A DNA stretch of 64,000 bases, taken from positions 1 through 64,000 of the forward strand of contig NZ_AVFK01000016.1 of assembly GCF_000936425.1 (NCBI RefSeq). Reading direction: 5' to 3'. Within the stretch, counting starts at the first letter, position 1; every line of letters starts with the position of its first letter. Position numbers and translations under genes: made by a program. This DNA comes from Skermanella aerolata KACC 11604. Lineage in GTDB: Bacteria; Pseudomonadota; Alphaproteobacteria; Azospirillales; Azospirillaceae. Positions 28,840 through 39,810 of this stretch are shown piece after piece. The notes under the pieces were generated by a model. It was not told where the DNA came from. It saw only the letters and a program-made list of their open reading frames with translations, and searched no databases.

Positions 28840-28955
28840 AGACGGGTCCGGGTTTAGGGAGGAACATCCGAAAAGGATGGTCGCGGTCAACGAGCCGCAA
28901 GAAGTTGCCAGTCACAACGAACGGCCCCTCATTTTGAGGGGCCGTTCGTGTTTCT
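28840..28955 (+). ncRNA. candidate small RNA with strong 3' terminator
   Basis: A gene-free stretch ends in a 13-bp perfect hairpin (CGAACGGCCCCTC and its complement, 28918-28948) followed by TGTTTCT. Upstream there is a small hairpin CATCC-GAAAA-GGATG (28865-28879). The terminator is ~117 nt past the small ORF, so it may end a separate RNA or simply that mRNA's 3' UTR. No known RNA family was recognised. Confidence 0.3.
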
Positions 28956-29025
28956 ACGACTCGTCATGTTGCAGTGCGTTTTTTTCTTGTACCAACAGCC
29001 GAAGACACTGACCGGCGCTCCGGAA

Positions 29026-29090
29026 GTGTTGGGCCACGGCCCAACCTACGAAGCAGGAACCCGTAGGTTGGGCCGTGGCCCAACAAGCAC
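29026..29090. repeat. palindromic dispersed element, copy 2
   Basis: 65 nt nearly identical to 21389-21452; the difference is confined to the loop. It lies in the 400-bp gap upstream of the tRNA-Pro terminator. Confidence 0.85.
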
Positions 29091-29143
29091 ATCCCCATCA
29101 ATCGATGTCTTTCGCTAGCGGTACACTTCTCCGTCCCGCAAAA

Positions 29144-29184
29144 GCAAAAGGCCGGAAACGCCATTGGCGTTTCCGGCCTTTTGC
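29144..29184 (-). terminator. terminator of tRNA-Pro
   Basis: GCAAAAGGCCGGAAACGCC and its complement form an 18-19-bp stem with a short loop; reading on the minus strand it ends in TTTTGC. It is 22 nt past the tRNA 3' end. Confidence 0.85.
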
Positions 29185-29205
29185 AATTTCAGTTTCCTGA
29201 AAATA

Positions 29206-29279
29206 TCGGGCAGGCGGGATTCGAACCCACGACCCCCAGTCCCCCAGACTGATGCGCTACCAGGCTGCGCTACTGCCCG
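29206..29279 (-). tRNA. tRNA-Pro (anticodon GGG)
   Basis: On the minus strand the 7-bp acceptor CGGGCAG/CTGCCCG closes the cloverleaf. The D arm AGCGCAGCCTGGTAGCGC, the anticodon arm TCAGT-CTGGGGG-ACTGG with GGG at 34-36, and the T arm GTGGGTTCGAATCCCGC are all present. 74 nt, with A as discriminator and no encoded CCA. It reads CCC and CCU codons. Its place beside merR-ihfA-fabH-plsX is conserved in alphaproteobacteria. Confidence 0.97.
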
Positions 29280-29407
29280 CAAGACCACCGTGCCGGTTCG
29301 CACCGGCTTTGGCGTGGCGGGGACTATAGCGGCGGGACTGACCCTCCGCAATCACCCCGATGAAATTATTTGCTCTTTCCGCTTACCGAGCACTCAGCCC
29401 GGACCGC

Positions 29408-29926
29408 TCAGGGCCGTCCGCTCCGCAGCATGTCCCGCAAGGCGATCAACTCCATCAGCACCGCCTCGATATCGCCGCGCTGGGCCGCGGTCATGCCGTC
29501 GTGATGCTCGTCGTGGTCGCCAAGGTCGTCGTCGTGCTCCAGATCATGAGCTTCGTCGCCATCGCCCTCAGCTTCGCCATGACCCGGCAACGCCGACTCA
29601 TCCGGCAGGGACGCACCTTCGTCCGCTCCACCGGCAGTGCCGCCGCGGGCCTCGCGCAGCAGGCGCTGCACGCCCTTGATCGTATAGCCTTCCTTGTACA
29701 GCAGGCTCTGGATACGGCGCAGCAGTTCGACGTCCTCGGGACGGTAATAGCGCCGCCCGCCGCCGCGCTTGAGCGGGCGGATCTGCGGGAATTTGGTTTC
29801 CCAGAAGCGCAGCACATGCTGCGGCACGTCGAGTTCGGCCGACACTTCGCTGATCGTGCGGAAGGCTGTCGCCGACTTCACCATGCTGCGGGGCCGCGGG
29901 TCCGGGGTGGGAGCGGTCATCGTCAC
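29408..29926 (-). CDS. MerR-family transcriptional regulator
   Basis: 172 residues. HTH at ~22-50 ([20 protein letters not shown]) and a wing [24 protein letters not shown], then a [10 protein letters not shown] dimer helix. No metal-binding Cys is present. The linker ~105-135 is a stretch of Asp/His/Glu ([18 protein letters not shown]). The GTG start at 29926 overlaps the ihfA stop as GTGA; ATG 29920 is an alternative. Genes of this group usually follow ihfA in alphaproteobacteria; targets are unknown. Confidence 0.85.
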   Translation of the reverse strand: MTMTAPTPDPRPRSMVKSATAFRTISEVSAELDVPQHVLRFWETKFPQIRPLKRGGGRRYYRPEDVELLRRIQSLLYKEGYTIKGVQRLLREARGGTAGGADEGASLPDESALPGHGEAEGDGDEAHDLEHDDDLGDHDEHHDGMTAAQRGDIEAVLMELIALRDMLRSGRP

Positions 29927-30255
29927 GAGGCAACTTCAATATGCGGCGGATCGAGTTCGGCGAGTGTCTGGTTGATGCGGGCCTTGAGCACATGGCTCGC
30001 CCGGAACACCAGCACCCGCCTCGGCATGATCGGCACTTCCTCACCGGTCTTGGGATTGCGCCCGACGCGCTCTCCCTTCTGCCGGACCGAGAAACTGCCG
30101 AAGGAGGATATCTTCACCATCTCCCCGCGCGCTAGCGCGTCGGAGATTTCATTCAATACGGTTTCCACCAAGTCGGCGGATTCGTTGCGCGACAAGCCGA
30201 CTTCCTGGTACACGGCCTCGCTCAACTGAGCGCGGGTGACGGTCTCCTGACTCAT
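29923..30255 (-). CDS. ihfA: integration host factor subunit alpha
   Basis: 110 residues from the ATG at 30255 ([20 protein letters not shown]). HU/IHF fold, with the beta-arm [33 protein letters not shown] and the [12 protein letters not shown] helix; the GRNPKTGEE tip holds the intercalating Pro. With IhfB it bends DNA at specific sites. It overlaps merR by 4 nt. Confidence 0.96.
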   Translation of the reverse strand: MSQETVTRAQLSEAVYQEVGLSRNESADLVETVLNEISDALARGEMVKISSFGSFSVRQKGERVGRNPKTGEEVPIMPRRVLVFRASHVLKARINQTLAELDPPHIEVAS

Positions 30256-30385
30256 GGCGTATTCCCTTTCGCCAGTGGCCCGCAAGGCGCCGGACCTGCC
30301 GCCGAAACCGTAATCCCGCGGAAGAAATGCGTCAATTACAAAGAGTTGGCAGACATCGTTGAGCGTGTGGGAGACCTCCACAGCC

Positions 30386-31360
30386 TTACATGCGGACCAG
30401 TGCCGAACCCCAGGTGAAACCGCCGCCCATGGCTTCCAGCAGCACCAGATCACCCCGTTTGATACGGCCGTCATGGACCGCTTCGGCCAATGCCAGCGGG
30501 ATCGATGCCGCCGAGGTGTTGCCGTGATGATCCACCGTCATGACCACCTTGTCGGTCGACAGCTTCAGCTTCCGCGCCGTGCCCTCGATGATCCGCTTAT
30601 TGGCCTGATGGGGCACCAGCCAGTCGATGTCGGCGGCCGTCAGGTTGTTGGCCTCCAGCGCCTCGACCACCACTTCGCTCAGCCGGGTCACGGCATGGCG
30701 GAAGACTTCCTGGCCGACCATCCGGACATGGCCTGTGCTTTGCGTCGCCGACGGCCCGCCGTCGACCCACAGCAGCTCGTAGTGCCGTCCGTCGGAATGC
30801 AGGTGGGTGGACAGGATGCCATGATCGGCGCTGGTTCCTTCGCCCTCTTCCGCCTGGAGGACCACGGCGCCGGCGCCGTCGCCGAACAGCACGCAGGTCG
30901 TCCGGTCTTCCCAGTCCAGGATGCGGGAGAAGGTCTCCGCCCCGATCACCAGCGCGGTCTTGGCCTGACCCAGCCGGATGAAGTTGTCGGCCACCGACAG
31001 CGCGAAGATGAAGCCAGAGCAGACCGCCTGAAGGTCGAAGGCGACGCCATGGGTGATGCCGAGTTCGGCCTGCACCCTGGTAGCGGTCGCCGGGAAGGTA
31101 TGGTCTGGAGTCGTGGTCGCCAGGATGATCAGATCGACCTGATCCGCCGCGATCCCGGCATGGTCCAGCGCCTTCCGCGCGGCGGCCAGCGCCAGATCGG
31201 ACGTCTTCTCGGTCGGCGCCGCCAAGTGGCGGGACCGGATGCCGGTACGCTGCGTGATCCAATCATCCGACGTATCGACCCGCTGGGCGAGGTCCTGATT
31301 GGTTACAACGTTCTGCGGCAGGTACGATCCGCAGCCTGTTATCCTGGAACGTCGAACCAT
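30386..31360 (-). CDS. fabH: beta-ketoacyl-ACP synthase III
   Basis: 324 residues. The catalytic triad is C114 in [13 protein letters not shown], His in [11 protein letters not shown] (~250) and Asn in [10 protein letters not shown] (~280). It condenses acetyl-CoA with malonyl-ACP to start fatty acid synthesis. The ATG abuts the plsX TAA (TAAATG), so translation is coupled. Confidence 0.96.
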   Translation of the reverse strand: MVRRSRITGCGSYLPQNVVTNQDLAQRVDTSDDWITQRTGIRSRHLAAPTEKTSDLALAAARKALDHAGIAADQVDLIILATTTPDHTFPATATRVQAELGITHGVAFDLQAVCSGFIFALSVADNFIRLGQAKTALVIGAETFSRILDWEDRTTCVLFGDGAGAVVLQAEEGEGTSADHGILSTHLHSDGRHYELLWVDGGPSATQSTGHVRMVGQEVFRHAVTRLSEVVVEALEANNLTAADIDWLVPHQANKRIIEGTARKLKLSTDKVVMTVDHHGNTSAASIPLALAEAVHDGRIKRGDLVLLEAMGGGFTWGSALVRM

Positions 31361-32584
31361 TTATACGGCCGCTGCTTTCGGGTCTGGGAGGGGTGAATCG
31401 GGAGACGAGGAGTCCACGATCGCGGATGCCGCGGCGATCGCGCTGTTGATGCGCGCCACCTCGACCTTGATCGTTTCGTTGAAGCCCCGGGTGACCATGT
31501 CGACCGCGACGCAGACGGCGTTGGCGAAGCCGTCGGCATCGGTGCCGCCGTGGCTCTTCACGCAGACGCCCTGAAGCCCCAGGAACATCGCGCCGTTGTA
31601 GCGTCGCGGGTCCATCCGTTTCCGGAGCTTGGTGAAGGCGTTGCGGGCCAGCAGGTACCCGATCTTGGCGAGGATGGACGAGCTGAAGGTCCGGCGCAGC
31701 AGCTCGGCGTAGAGCTTAGCGGTGCCTTCCGCCGTCTTGAGGGCGACGTTGCCGGTAAAGCCGTCGGTGACGATCACGTCGACCACGCCGGCGGGGATGT
31801 CGTTGCCCTCGATGAAGCCGTGGAACTTGCCGGGCAGGGGAGTGATCCGGAGCTGGGCCGCCGCCTGTTTGATCGACTCGTGCCCCTTGATCTCTTCGGC
31901 GCCGATGTTCAGCAGACCGACCGTCGGCTCCATCAGGCCCAGCACGGTCTTCGCGAAGACCGACCCCATGACCGCGAACTCGACGAGGTTCCTGCTGTCG
32001 CACTCGATGTTGGCGCCCAGGTCCAGCATGACGCTTTCGCCGCGCATCGTCGGGAAAAACGACGCTATCGCCGGCCGGTCGATGCCCGGCAGCGTTTTCA
32101 GGACGAACTTGGCCATAGCCATCAGGGCGCCGGTGTTTCCGGCGGATACCACACAGGCAGCCTTGCCCTGCGCCACCGCATCGATGGCCAGCCGCATGCT
32201 GGAAGTGCGGCCACTGCGCAAAGCCACAGCCGGCTTCGCATCGTTGCTGATGGCGTCCGGCGTATGATGAATCGTGGAGATCCGCTCAAGATCGGGCAGG
32301 TTCGCGAGCAGCGGCCTTATCCGCTGTTCGTCGCCGAAGAACAGATAGTCGATCTCCGGGCAACGCAACCGAGCCATGTCGGCACCCGCGACAACCATTT
32401 CCGGCGCATGATCTCCGCCCATGGCATCAAGGGCGATCGTCAAACGCGCACTCACCGCATCCGAACTCCGTAGGCCGCCTGCCGCCTTGCCGCCAACCGG
32501 CATGTTTGCCGGTGGCCCATCACCTGATAAACCGCCACCTGATGAAACGTCACCCAATGACCTGGAATCCTGCGGATCGGTCAC
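31361..32584 (-). CDS. plsX: phosphate acyltransferase PlsX
   Basis: 407 residues from the GTG at 32584, whose GTGA overlaps the rpmF stop. The family core begins only at residue ~46 ([16 protein letters not shown]), so a GTG at 32455, with GGAG ten nt upstream, could be the real start (364 residues). PlsX makes acyl-phosphate from acyl-ACP for phospholipid synthesis. Core motifs: [38 protein letters not shown]. The 44-residue leader is Gly/Ser-rich with no match I know. Confidence 0.93.
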   Translation of the reverse strand: MTDPQDSRSLGDVSSGGGLSGDGPPANMPVGGKAAGGLRSSDAVSARLTIALDAMGGDHAPEMVVAGADMARLRCPEIDYLFFGDEQRIRPLLANLPDLERISTIHHTPDAISNDAKPAVALRSGRTSSMRLAIDAVAQGKAACVVSAGNTGALMAMAKFVLKTLPGIDRPAIASFFPTMRGESVMLDLGANIECDSRNLVEFAVMGSVFAKTVLGLMEPTVGLLNIGAEEIKGHESIKQAAAQLRITPLPGKFHGFIEGNDIPAGVVDVIVTDGFTGNVALKTAEGTAKLYAELLRRTFSSSILAKIGYLLARNAFTKLRKRMDPRRYNGAMFLGLQGVCVKSHGGTDADGFANAVCVAVDMVTRGFNETIKVEVARINSAIAAASAIVDSSSPDSPLPDPKAAAV

Positions 32585-32763
32585 GCGGTAACGGTTTCAA
32601 CCACCTCACGGCCGTCGTACTGGCCGCACGAACCGCAGACATGGTGCGGGCGCTTCAGTTCGCCGCAGTTCGGGCATTCGGCATAGGATGAGGCGGTCAG
32701 GGCATGGTGAGAACGCCGCATGTCGCGCCGCGACTTCGAGGTTTTCTTTTTAGGAACAGCCAT
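32581..32763 (-). CDS. rpmF: 50S ribosomal protein L32
   Basis: 60 residues: [20 protein letters not shown] start, and two CxxC zinc-type pairs ([14 protein letters not shown] and CGSC), so this is the Zn-binding form. Start ATG 32763. It lies upstream of plsX as in most bacteria, and the stop overlaps the plsX GTG. Confidence 0.97.
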   Translation of the reverse strand: MAVPKKKTSKSRRDMRRSHHALTASSYAECPNCGELKRPHHVCGSCGQYDGREVVETVTA

Positions 32764-32782
32764 TGTCAGGACTCTCTATTAT

Positions 32783-32807
32783 AAAAGGCGGCCCGAAGGA
32801 GCCGCCT
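32783..32807 (-). terminator. hairpin near the rpmF promoter
   Basis: AGGCGGC and GCCGCCT form a 7-bp stem (8-nt loop) followed on the minus strand by TTTTATAATAG. It may end transcription from DUF177, and TATAAT downstream of it may be the -10 box of rpmF. Confidence 0.5.
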
Positions 32808-32830
32808 CATGCGAACCGCTTCATTACAGA

Positions 32831-32847
32831 AAACGCCCCATCGGGGC
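32831..32847 (-). terminator. terminator after the DUF177 gene
   Basis: GCCCC-atc-GGGGC stem followed on the minus strand by GTTTTCT, 18 nt after the stop at 32865. Confidence 0.55.
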
Positions 32848-32864
32848 AAGAGTGAAGCGCGAAT

Positions 32865-33413
32865 TTAATCAGGCCGCTTAAGCTTGGCAAGGGCGAGGAA
32901 CGGATTGGGCCGTTCGGCCGGAGCCTCCTCGTCATCCTCGATATGGTCTTCGAAACCGATGCCGGGGCAGCGCGGATAGGGGTCCAGAGCCAGCGACAGG
33001 TGCTGGGTCGCAAGCTCGCCCAGGTCGATCCGGTTGTCGACCAGCGGCTCCGGCGGGTCCTCCGCCTCCGCGTCGATCTCGACTTCCTGCGCGGCCGCCG
33101 GGATCAGGTGGGCCGGTGCGAAGATCGTCTCGAACTCCTCCGCGACATGGGCCGGCACGGGGTCCAGCGTCACGACGCAGGTCTGGACAACGTCGGCCTC
33201 CAGCCTGCCGGAAACGCGGATCATCTTGCCGCCGCGGATGCGGCGCAGGTGAATGACGGTGCTGAAGTTTTCCAGCGATTGCAAGTCCAGACGCTGGGCC
33301 AGCCTGGCGCATTCCTCCGGCTTCGCCTTGATCGTCTGCACCGTCTCGTCGGTCCCGACCTTGTCGGCAAGGATGGTCCGGGAGAATTCCGGTGCGATCT
33401 CGTGGTCGGTCAT
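32865..33413 (-). CDS. DUF177 (YceD-like) protein
   Basis: 182 residues. The conserved part reads RIRGGKMIRVSGRLEADVVQTCVVTLDPVPAHVAEEFETIFAP, with the single C where the family has a conserved Cys-containing strand, and ends with the typical Asp-Pro-Tyr-Pro segment LALDPYPRCPGIGFED. It is usually encoded next to rpmF and has been linked to 23S rRNA accumulation in other bacteria. It lacks membrane segments. Cotranscription with the bc1 chaperone gene upstream is possible (84 bp gap). Confidence 0.88.
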   Translation of the reverse strand: MTDHEIAPEFSRTILADKVGTDETVQTIKAKPEECARLAQRLDLQSLENFSTVIHLRRIRGGKMIRVSGRLEADVVQTCVVTLDPVPAHVAEEFETIFAPAHLIPAAAQEVEIDAEAEDPPEPLVDNRIDLGELATQHLSLALDPYPRCPGIGFEDHIEDDEEAPAERPNPFLALAKLKRPD

Positions 33414-33497
33414 GGACGTCTCCCTGTTCCTGAATTCCGCGTTCCTGAAATTCCGCTGCCCCGAGCTGCGCCGATGCCGGAAAGGCGGGGCGTCACC

Positions 33498-34052
33498 CTA
33501 TGGCAGGGGGCCTATAGCAGGCGGCGGGCCGAATTGCACATGTCCGGCGACCAGCCGGTCGAGCGGCTGGGCGGCCAGCGATTCGACCTCGCGCCGCATA
33601 TAGGCCGTTACGGCTTCGAAACAGCGCTCGGGCACTTCCATCACGGTGCCGTAAAGGTTGCGATCAAGTGCCGCATGCATGACGGCGTCGCTGGGATCGT
33701 TCAGGCCCTTCTCGTACGACACGATACGCCCGTAAAGCCCCTTGGCCATCTTCTTGATGTGCTTCGGCACGCTCAGGTCGCCGATCCCGATCTCGCGAAG
33801 GCTCCGGTCCATGTCGGCGATCAGGGTGTCGAACAGCTGCTGGGACACGGCCTCGGCTTCGGTCCCTCGCGTCTTCAGGCGGTGCATCACTAGAAAAGCG
33901 TGCATCGCGATCATTTCGAACCGCCCGTCGATCGTGTCGGGCACGTCCAGGTCCGAATAGAATTCGGGACGGCGCGCCTGGGCCACGATGGCTTCGTACA
34001 GGTCCAGAGCCTGAGCCTCGTGGCGATTGCGCTGGAACAGGCGGTTCAGCAA
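33498..34052 (-). CDS. ubiquinol-cytochrome c chaperone (CBP3-type)
   Basis: 184 residues from a TTG at 34052 that has GGAG 8 nt upstream; no ATG lies in frame before the domain. Family core: RPEFYSDLDVPDTIDGRFEMIAMHAFLVMHRLK, VPKHIKKMAKGLYGR and SDAVMHAALDRNLYG. CBP3 proteins assist assembly of cytochrome b in complex III. In alphaproteobacteria it commonly stands divergent from a BamE-like gene, as here. The TTG choice is a prediction. Confidence 0.85.
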   Translation of the reverse strand: MLNRLFQRNRHEAQALDLYEAIVAQARRPEFYSDLDVPDTIDGRFEMIAMHAFLVMHRLKTRGTEAEAVSQQLFDTLIADMDRSLREIGIGDLSVPKHIKKMAKGLYGRIVSYEKGLNDPSDAVMHAALDRNLYGTVMEVPERCFEAVTAYMRREVESLAAQPLDRLVAGHVQFGPPPAIGPLP

Positions 34053-34287
34053 AGCTCGATCTCCATGGTCCTGAAGTGATGCCGGAATGATCCCGAAGGA
34101 ATCCCGAATTGGGCCGGAAGCGATTCCGGAAAGTTGACAGGACGGCGCGACGGGTGCAATTGTCCTACCCGAAATGGGTGCCGCCCAGGTCGTCGTCAAT
34201 CCGCCCGGTCCCGCACAAGAGCCGGGAGGCAGGCAGACGGCGCCGGATAATGCCGGGGCGGCGGCGGATGGACAATACCGGGCAATC

Positions 34288-34764
34288 ATGGTCAGACCAA
34301 CACTTCGTCACGTCTTCGCTGCCGGCTTCATGGGCCTTGCGCTGGCCGCCTGCTCGCCCTCGGTGGACACGCGGGGCAATCTGGCCGACAAGGATCGCCT
34401 CCAGCAGATCCAGCCGGGCGTCAGCACCCGCGACGATGTCGCGGCGGTGCTGGGAACGCCGTCCACGATGGGCACCTTCGATCCCAACACCTGGTATTAC
34501 ATCGGCGCCCGGACGGAGAAAACAGCGTTCTTCCGGCCCGATACGGTCGAGCGCAAGATCGTCGTCGTCAAGTTCGACGAGGCCGGGACCGTCGCCGACG
34601 TCCACCAGCTGGACCAGAACGCCGGCCAGGAAGTCGAACTGGTCGAACGCACGACCCCGACCGCCGGTCGCGACCTGAACTTCATCGAACAGATGCTCGG
34701 CAACGTCGGGCGCTTCTCCGGCGGCAACGGCGGCTTCCGCCAGCCGGGCGTGCCACGGCGCTAG
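34288..34764 (+). CDS. bamE: BamE-like outer-membrane assembly lipoprotein
   Basis: 158 residues from the ATG at 34288. Signal with lipobox LALAAC; SmpA/OmlA fold: RLQQIQPGVSTRDDVAAVLGTPS then WYYIGARTEKTAFFRPDTVERKIVVVKFDEAGTV. BamE supports the BAM complex that folds outer-membrane beta-barrels. The Gly-rich tail (GRFSGGNGGFRQPG) is family-variable. It is divergent from the bc1 chaperone. Confidence 0.9.
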   Translation: MVRPTLRHVFAAGFMGLALAACSPSVDTRGNLADKDRLQQIQPGVSTRDDVAAVLGTPSTMGTFDPNTWYYIGARTEKTAFFRPDTVERKIVVVKFDEAGTVADVHQLDQNAGQEVELVERTTPTAGRDLNFIEQMLGNVGRFSGGNGGFRQPGVPRR

Positions 34765-34804
34765 ATCGCCGGCCGGCGGTTCACCCTCGGCCGCTCACCC
34801 AACG

Positions 34805-34840
34805 AAAAAGCCCCGGAACCTCGCGGTTCCGGGGCTTTTT
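34805..34840. terminator. bidirectional terminator between bamE and hppA
   Basis: AAAAAGCCCCGGAACC and its exact complement form a 16-bp stem with a TCGC loop and U-tracts on both sides. It is about 40 nt after bamE and 14 nt after hppA. Confidence 0.9.
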
Positions 34841-34854
34841 CACGTCCCTTCCCG

Positions 34855-36945
<2,091 letters not shown>

Positions 36946-37081
36946 CGATCCCCCCAGATTCCCGTCAAAGAACTTTTGTCCCGCGCAATCATCCCAATGT
37001 TTCAAAGGAGTTGCGGGCAATTAGTTATTGCGGAAAGCATGCAGGAGGGACGCGGACAAAGCAACTGCGCTGCTCCAGAGG

Positions 37082-37125
37082 CATCGGAAGATCACGCTAA
37101 ACAGGCGGAACTCCGCCATCCGATG
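37082..37125. promoter_or_regulatory. nested inverted repeats upstream of hppA
   Basis: Outer CATCGGA (37082-37088) pairs with TCCGATG (37119-37125); inner GGCGGA (37104-37109) pairs with TCCGCC (37112-37117). This is between the FliL-like gene and hppA, 137 nt upstream of the hppA start. It may be a terminator of the opposite direction or a regulator site. Confidence 0.3.
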
Positions 37126-37190
37126 TCTTCATGGTCGAAATGCTTACTAATCTAAGTGAAGCGACTCGAGAAATTGTCCGGAAGAAAGCG

Positions 37191-37652
37191 CTACATCGGA
37201 CGCTGGTTGACGACCTGGATCAGCGCGTCGCGGACCATGTCCTTTCCCAGCACCTTGGATGCCGCATCCCGCAGCTTCGACTTTACCTGCGCCACGTCCA
37301 GCACCCCGCCGCTCATCACCTTGCCGGATGCGATGGCGCCGTAGATCGTGGTCAGGAAAGCGTCGGTCAGGCGAGGGGCCTGGGCACGGACCGCCTCCGC
37401 CGTGGCCATGTCGGTCAGTTCCAGCGCCACCATCAGGGTGACGAACTGGTCGATCCGCTCGGCGCCCAGCACGGGCACGGTCAGCGGTCCGATATTGACG
37501 AAGACCGGCGGTCCCGGCGGCGGGGGAGGGGGCGGCTCCTCGACCTTTTCCTCGTGGTGCTCGCCTTGGTTGGCGAACAGGAACCAGCCCGCGCCGAATC
37601 CGCCGCCGCCGAAGATCAGCGCGACCAGCACCAGGACCAGGATCTTTACCAA
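37191..37652 (-). CDS. FliL-like single-pass membrane protein
   Basis: 153 residues from a TTG at 37652 with GGAGG 5 nt upstream; no ATG is closer. One helix (~3-25), a Pro-rich linker (PPPPPPPGPP) and a ~100-residue periplasmic domain, VFVNIGPLTVPVLG ... IQVVNQRPM, whose layout follows FliL (a stomatin-like domain near the flagellar stator). The match is weak and I did not see the conserved FliL tail, so this may be another membrane stator-like protein. No flagellar genes are adjacent. Confidence 0.45.
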   Translation of the reverse strand: MVKILVLVLVALIFGGGGFGAGWFLFANQGEHHEEKVEEPPPPPPPGPPVFVNIGPLTVPVLGAERIDQFVTLMVALELTDMATAEAVRAQAPRLTDAFLTTIYGAIASGKVMSGGVLDVAQVKSKLRDAASKVLGKDMVRDALIQVVNQRPM

Positions 37653-37757
37653 CACCGCCTCCGTATGCGCACCAGTCCGCAACTGGTACGCCGGCAGCCC
37701 TTAAGGCCCACTTAACCCGGTATATCCGTTAACGAAAACCAAGTTCGGGAAAGCCCG

Positions 37758-38483
37758 TCAGGGGAAGGGGCAGCGCTCGTCCGTCACTTCCACGAAGGAC
37801 CGGGCACCCGCCGTGACGGTGAACTGGTGCTCGATCCCGGCGGACACGACGGTATGGTGCAGCGGCAGGGTGCCCTTGGCCTCGGTCTGGCGTCCGCCGG
37901 CCTCGGTAAAGCGGATCGTGACAAGCCCCTTGGGGTCGAACCAGCCTTCGACGTTGCCGGTCGGGCTCCGGGCCGGCGTTCCTTCGCCGCTGACCGTGAT
38001 CGCGCCGCTGGCGAAGCCGACCGTGGAGTTCGGCCCCTTGTAGACGGGAGTCGGCAGGATGAACCGCTTGTTCTCCGGCTTCTCGCAGGCGCGGGGCGTC
38101 TTGATCTGGCTGAGCACGAAGACCAGCCGTTTCGCCTCGACCCCCGCGGCCAGCCGCTCCCGCGCCAGTTCGGTCAGCCGGGCCAAGTCGCCGGTCGGCA
38201 GTTCCCGCGCCAGCCGGGCCTCCAACTCCGACACCTTCGTCTCCGCGTTCTGGGCGGCGGCGCGCAGGCCCGCCACCGAACGGCTGAGTTCGGCATTGGC
38301 CTGACCGAGTTGGGCATTCTCCGCCAGCAGCCCGGTCTCGCGGCCCTTCACCTGTTCCACGCCCATCTGGTACGCGAACAGGCCGATCGCGAGCAGTACG
38401 CCCAAGATGAGGAGGAACTTGACCGTACTTCCCCAAAACCGACGCCGCCGACGCCGTTCGTAGTCATGCAGACCGAGCGTCAT
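37758..38483 (-). CDS. single-pass membrane protein with coiled coil, function unknown
   Basis: 241 residues from the ATG at 38483 (GGGA at -7). A basic N-terminus (RRRRRR), one TM helix (~20-40), a coiled coil (~50-100, heptads with Leu and Ala), and a C-terminal beta-rich domain with Cys in ACEKPENKRF and ERCPFP. The layout resembles DUF6776-type proteins. Likely inner membrane with the C-terminus in the periplasm. The role is unknown; it lies 105 bp upstream of the FliL-like gene on the same strand. Confidence 0.55.
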   Translation of the reverse strand: MTLGLHDYERRRRRRFWGSTVKFLLILGVLLAIGLFAYQMGVEQVKGRETGLLAENAQLGQANAELSRSVAGLRAAAQNAETKVSELEARLARELPTGDLARLTELARERLAAGVEAKRLVFVLSQIKTPRACEKPENKRFILPTPVYKGPNSTVGFASGAITVSGEGTPARSPTGNVEGWFDPKGLVTIRFTEAGGRQTEAKGTLPLHHTVVSAGIEHQFTVTAGARSFVEVTDERCPFP

Positions 38484-38634
38484 GCCGGTTCCCTGGTGTC
38501 GATAGGCAGGTTCAGGAGTATGTACGTACCCCTTTTGCAAGCCGCCTTTATCGCAAAGCACACGCCTCCGGCGCAACAGGGAACGGATGTCCGGAGTGCC
38601 GCGCGTACGGAATCAGGGACCGGCGCGGTTTTCC

Positions 38635-39000
38635 TCAGGCTTCTTCCGTCTCGAGTTCCAGCGTCTCCGCCGGCTCGCCCTGGTTGATCGTCGCCCTGCC
38701 TGCCCCGCCTCCCCAGCCGAACGGGGCACCGCTGCCGTGCCCGGCGCGCTCGTGGCCTTCCTCGGTCGCGGCGCCCTCATAATACTTCACCATGAAGGTC
38801 CGGACCGCCGAGGTCAGGCCCCCTTCGCCCCGCCTCTCGTCGATCAGGGTGCACACCGCATGGATCGACAGGCGCTCACGGGCGCAGATGGCCTTCAGCG
38901 CGGCCCACATCTCCGGCTCCAGCCGCATACTGGTTCGACGTCCGGCGATCGTCACGTTGCCGCTGACCAGTGTCGTCCTGCCGGAGAAGCTCGGTGGCAT
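38635..39000 (-). CDS. ribbon-helix-helix domain protein (PF13467-type)
   Basis: 121 residues from the ATG at 39000 (GGAAG 7 nt upstream). GNVTIAGRRTSMRLEPEMWAALKAICARERLSIHAVCTLI is the ribbon strand plus two helices of the RHH_4 family, and GLTSAVRTFMVKYY follows. Such proteins bind DNA as dimers; this family is widespread in alphaproteobacteria and of unknown target. The last ~40 residues are Gly/Glu-rich. It could autoregulate. Confidence 0.75.
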   Translation of the reverse strand: MPPSFSGRTTLVSGNVTIAGRRTSMRLEPEMWAALKAICARERLSIHAVCTLIDERRGEGGLTSAVRTFMVKYYEGAATEEGHERAGHGSGAPFGWGGGAGRATINQGEPAETLELETEEA

Positions 39001-39192
39001 GTCGCGTCTTCCTGTGATCCCGAGTGCAGCGCCCGGCACCGGTCCTTTTCGGGAAAGGATGCGGTGCCAGGGTATGTGACCGCGACCATATCGAAAGTAT
39101 TACGCCCCGGCTACGCATTTCCGAGTATGTCTTCAGAAAAAGTATCGCGTGAGTTGCTATAGTATTCAGTAGCAAACGAACGTTCTAGCTCG

Positions 39193-39726
39193 CTACGATT
39201 TCGGCGTCCGGTAAAGCTGCTCGCCGTGGACATGTTCCTTCCTGGCCTCGACCGGCCCGCCCGCCCGCACCGGCCGCTCGGCGAACCGCCCCAGGCTGAT
39301 CATGCGGTCGTACATGACCAGCGCTCCGGCCACGCCGACATTGATGCAGAAGCGGGTCGGGATCTTCACGACGAAGTCGCAGCGCTCCACCAGCGCCGGC
39401 GATAGGCTGCCGCGTTCCGGTCCCAGCACATAGGCGGCCCTCAGCGGATGCCGAAAGCTGGGCAGCTCTATGGACTCGTCCAGCAGCTCGACGCCGACCA
39501 GGGCGCAGCCTTGCGGCAGCTCCAGGCTCGCCACGTCGGGATAGTGGTAGACCGGCAGATGGCTCGAGGCATCCGATGTGTCAGAGACGCGAAGCTGGCG
39601 TTTGTCCAGCCGGGCGTCGATGGTGAAGGCGAAGCTGGCGCCGAACGCATGGGACGACCTGACAAGGTTGCCCACGTTGAACGCTTTGCTGACGCCCTCT
39701 ACCCCGATTGCAAAATATCCACGCAT
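39193..39726 (-). CDS. SPOUT-family RNA methyltransferase (TrmH/SpoU)
   Basis: 177 residues from the ATG at 39726 (the upstream part of the frame is not conserved). Motif 1: VGNLVRSSHAFGAS. Motif 2: YVLGPERGSLSPALVERCD. Motif 3: IPTRFCINVGVAGALVMYDRM, including the knot Ser/Asn-rich loop. SPOUT enzymes 2'-O-methylate tRNA or rRNA; it is short and lacks the N-terminal L30-like domain, which makes it resemble TrmL-type enzymes. RNA target unknown. Confidence 0.85.
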   Translation of the reverse strand: MRGYFAIGVEGVSKAFNVGNLVRSSHAFGASFAFTIDARLDKRQLRVSDTSDASSHLPVYHYPDVASLELPQGCALVGVELLDESIELPSFRHPLRAAYVLGPERGSLSPALVERCDFVVKIPTRFCINVGVAGALVMYDRMISLGRFAERPVRAGGPVEARKEHVHGEQLYRTPKS

Positions 39727-39810
39727 GAGCGGCACCTTGCACCGGAGCGTCCGCCGGGGCAAGGTGGCGCGCATGAGACATTCCGAAACGGCTTAGACAG
39801 TGACGGCCCA

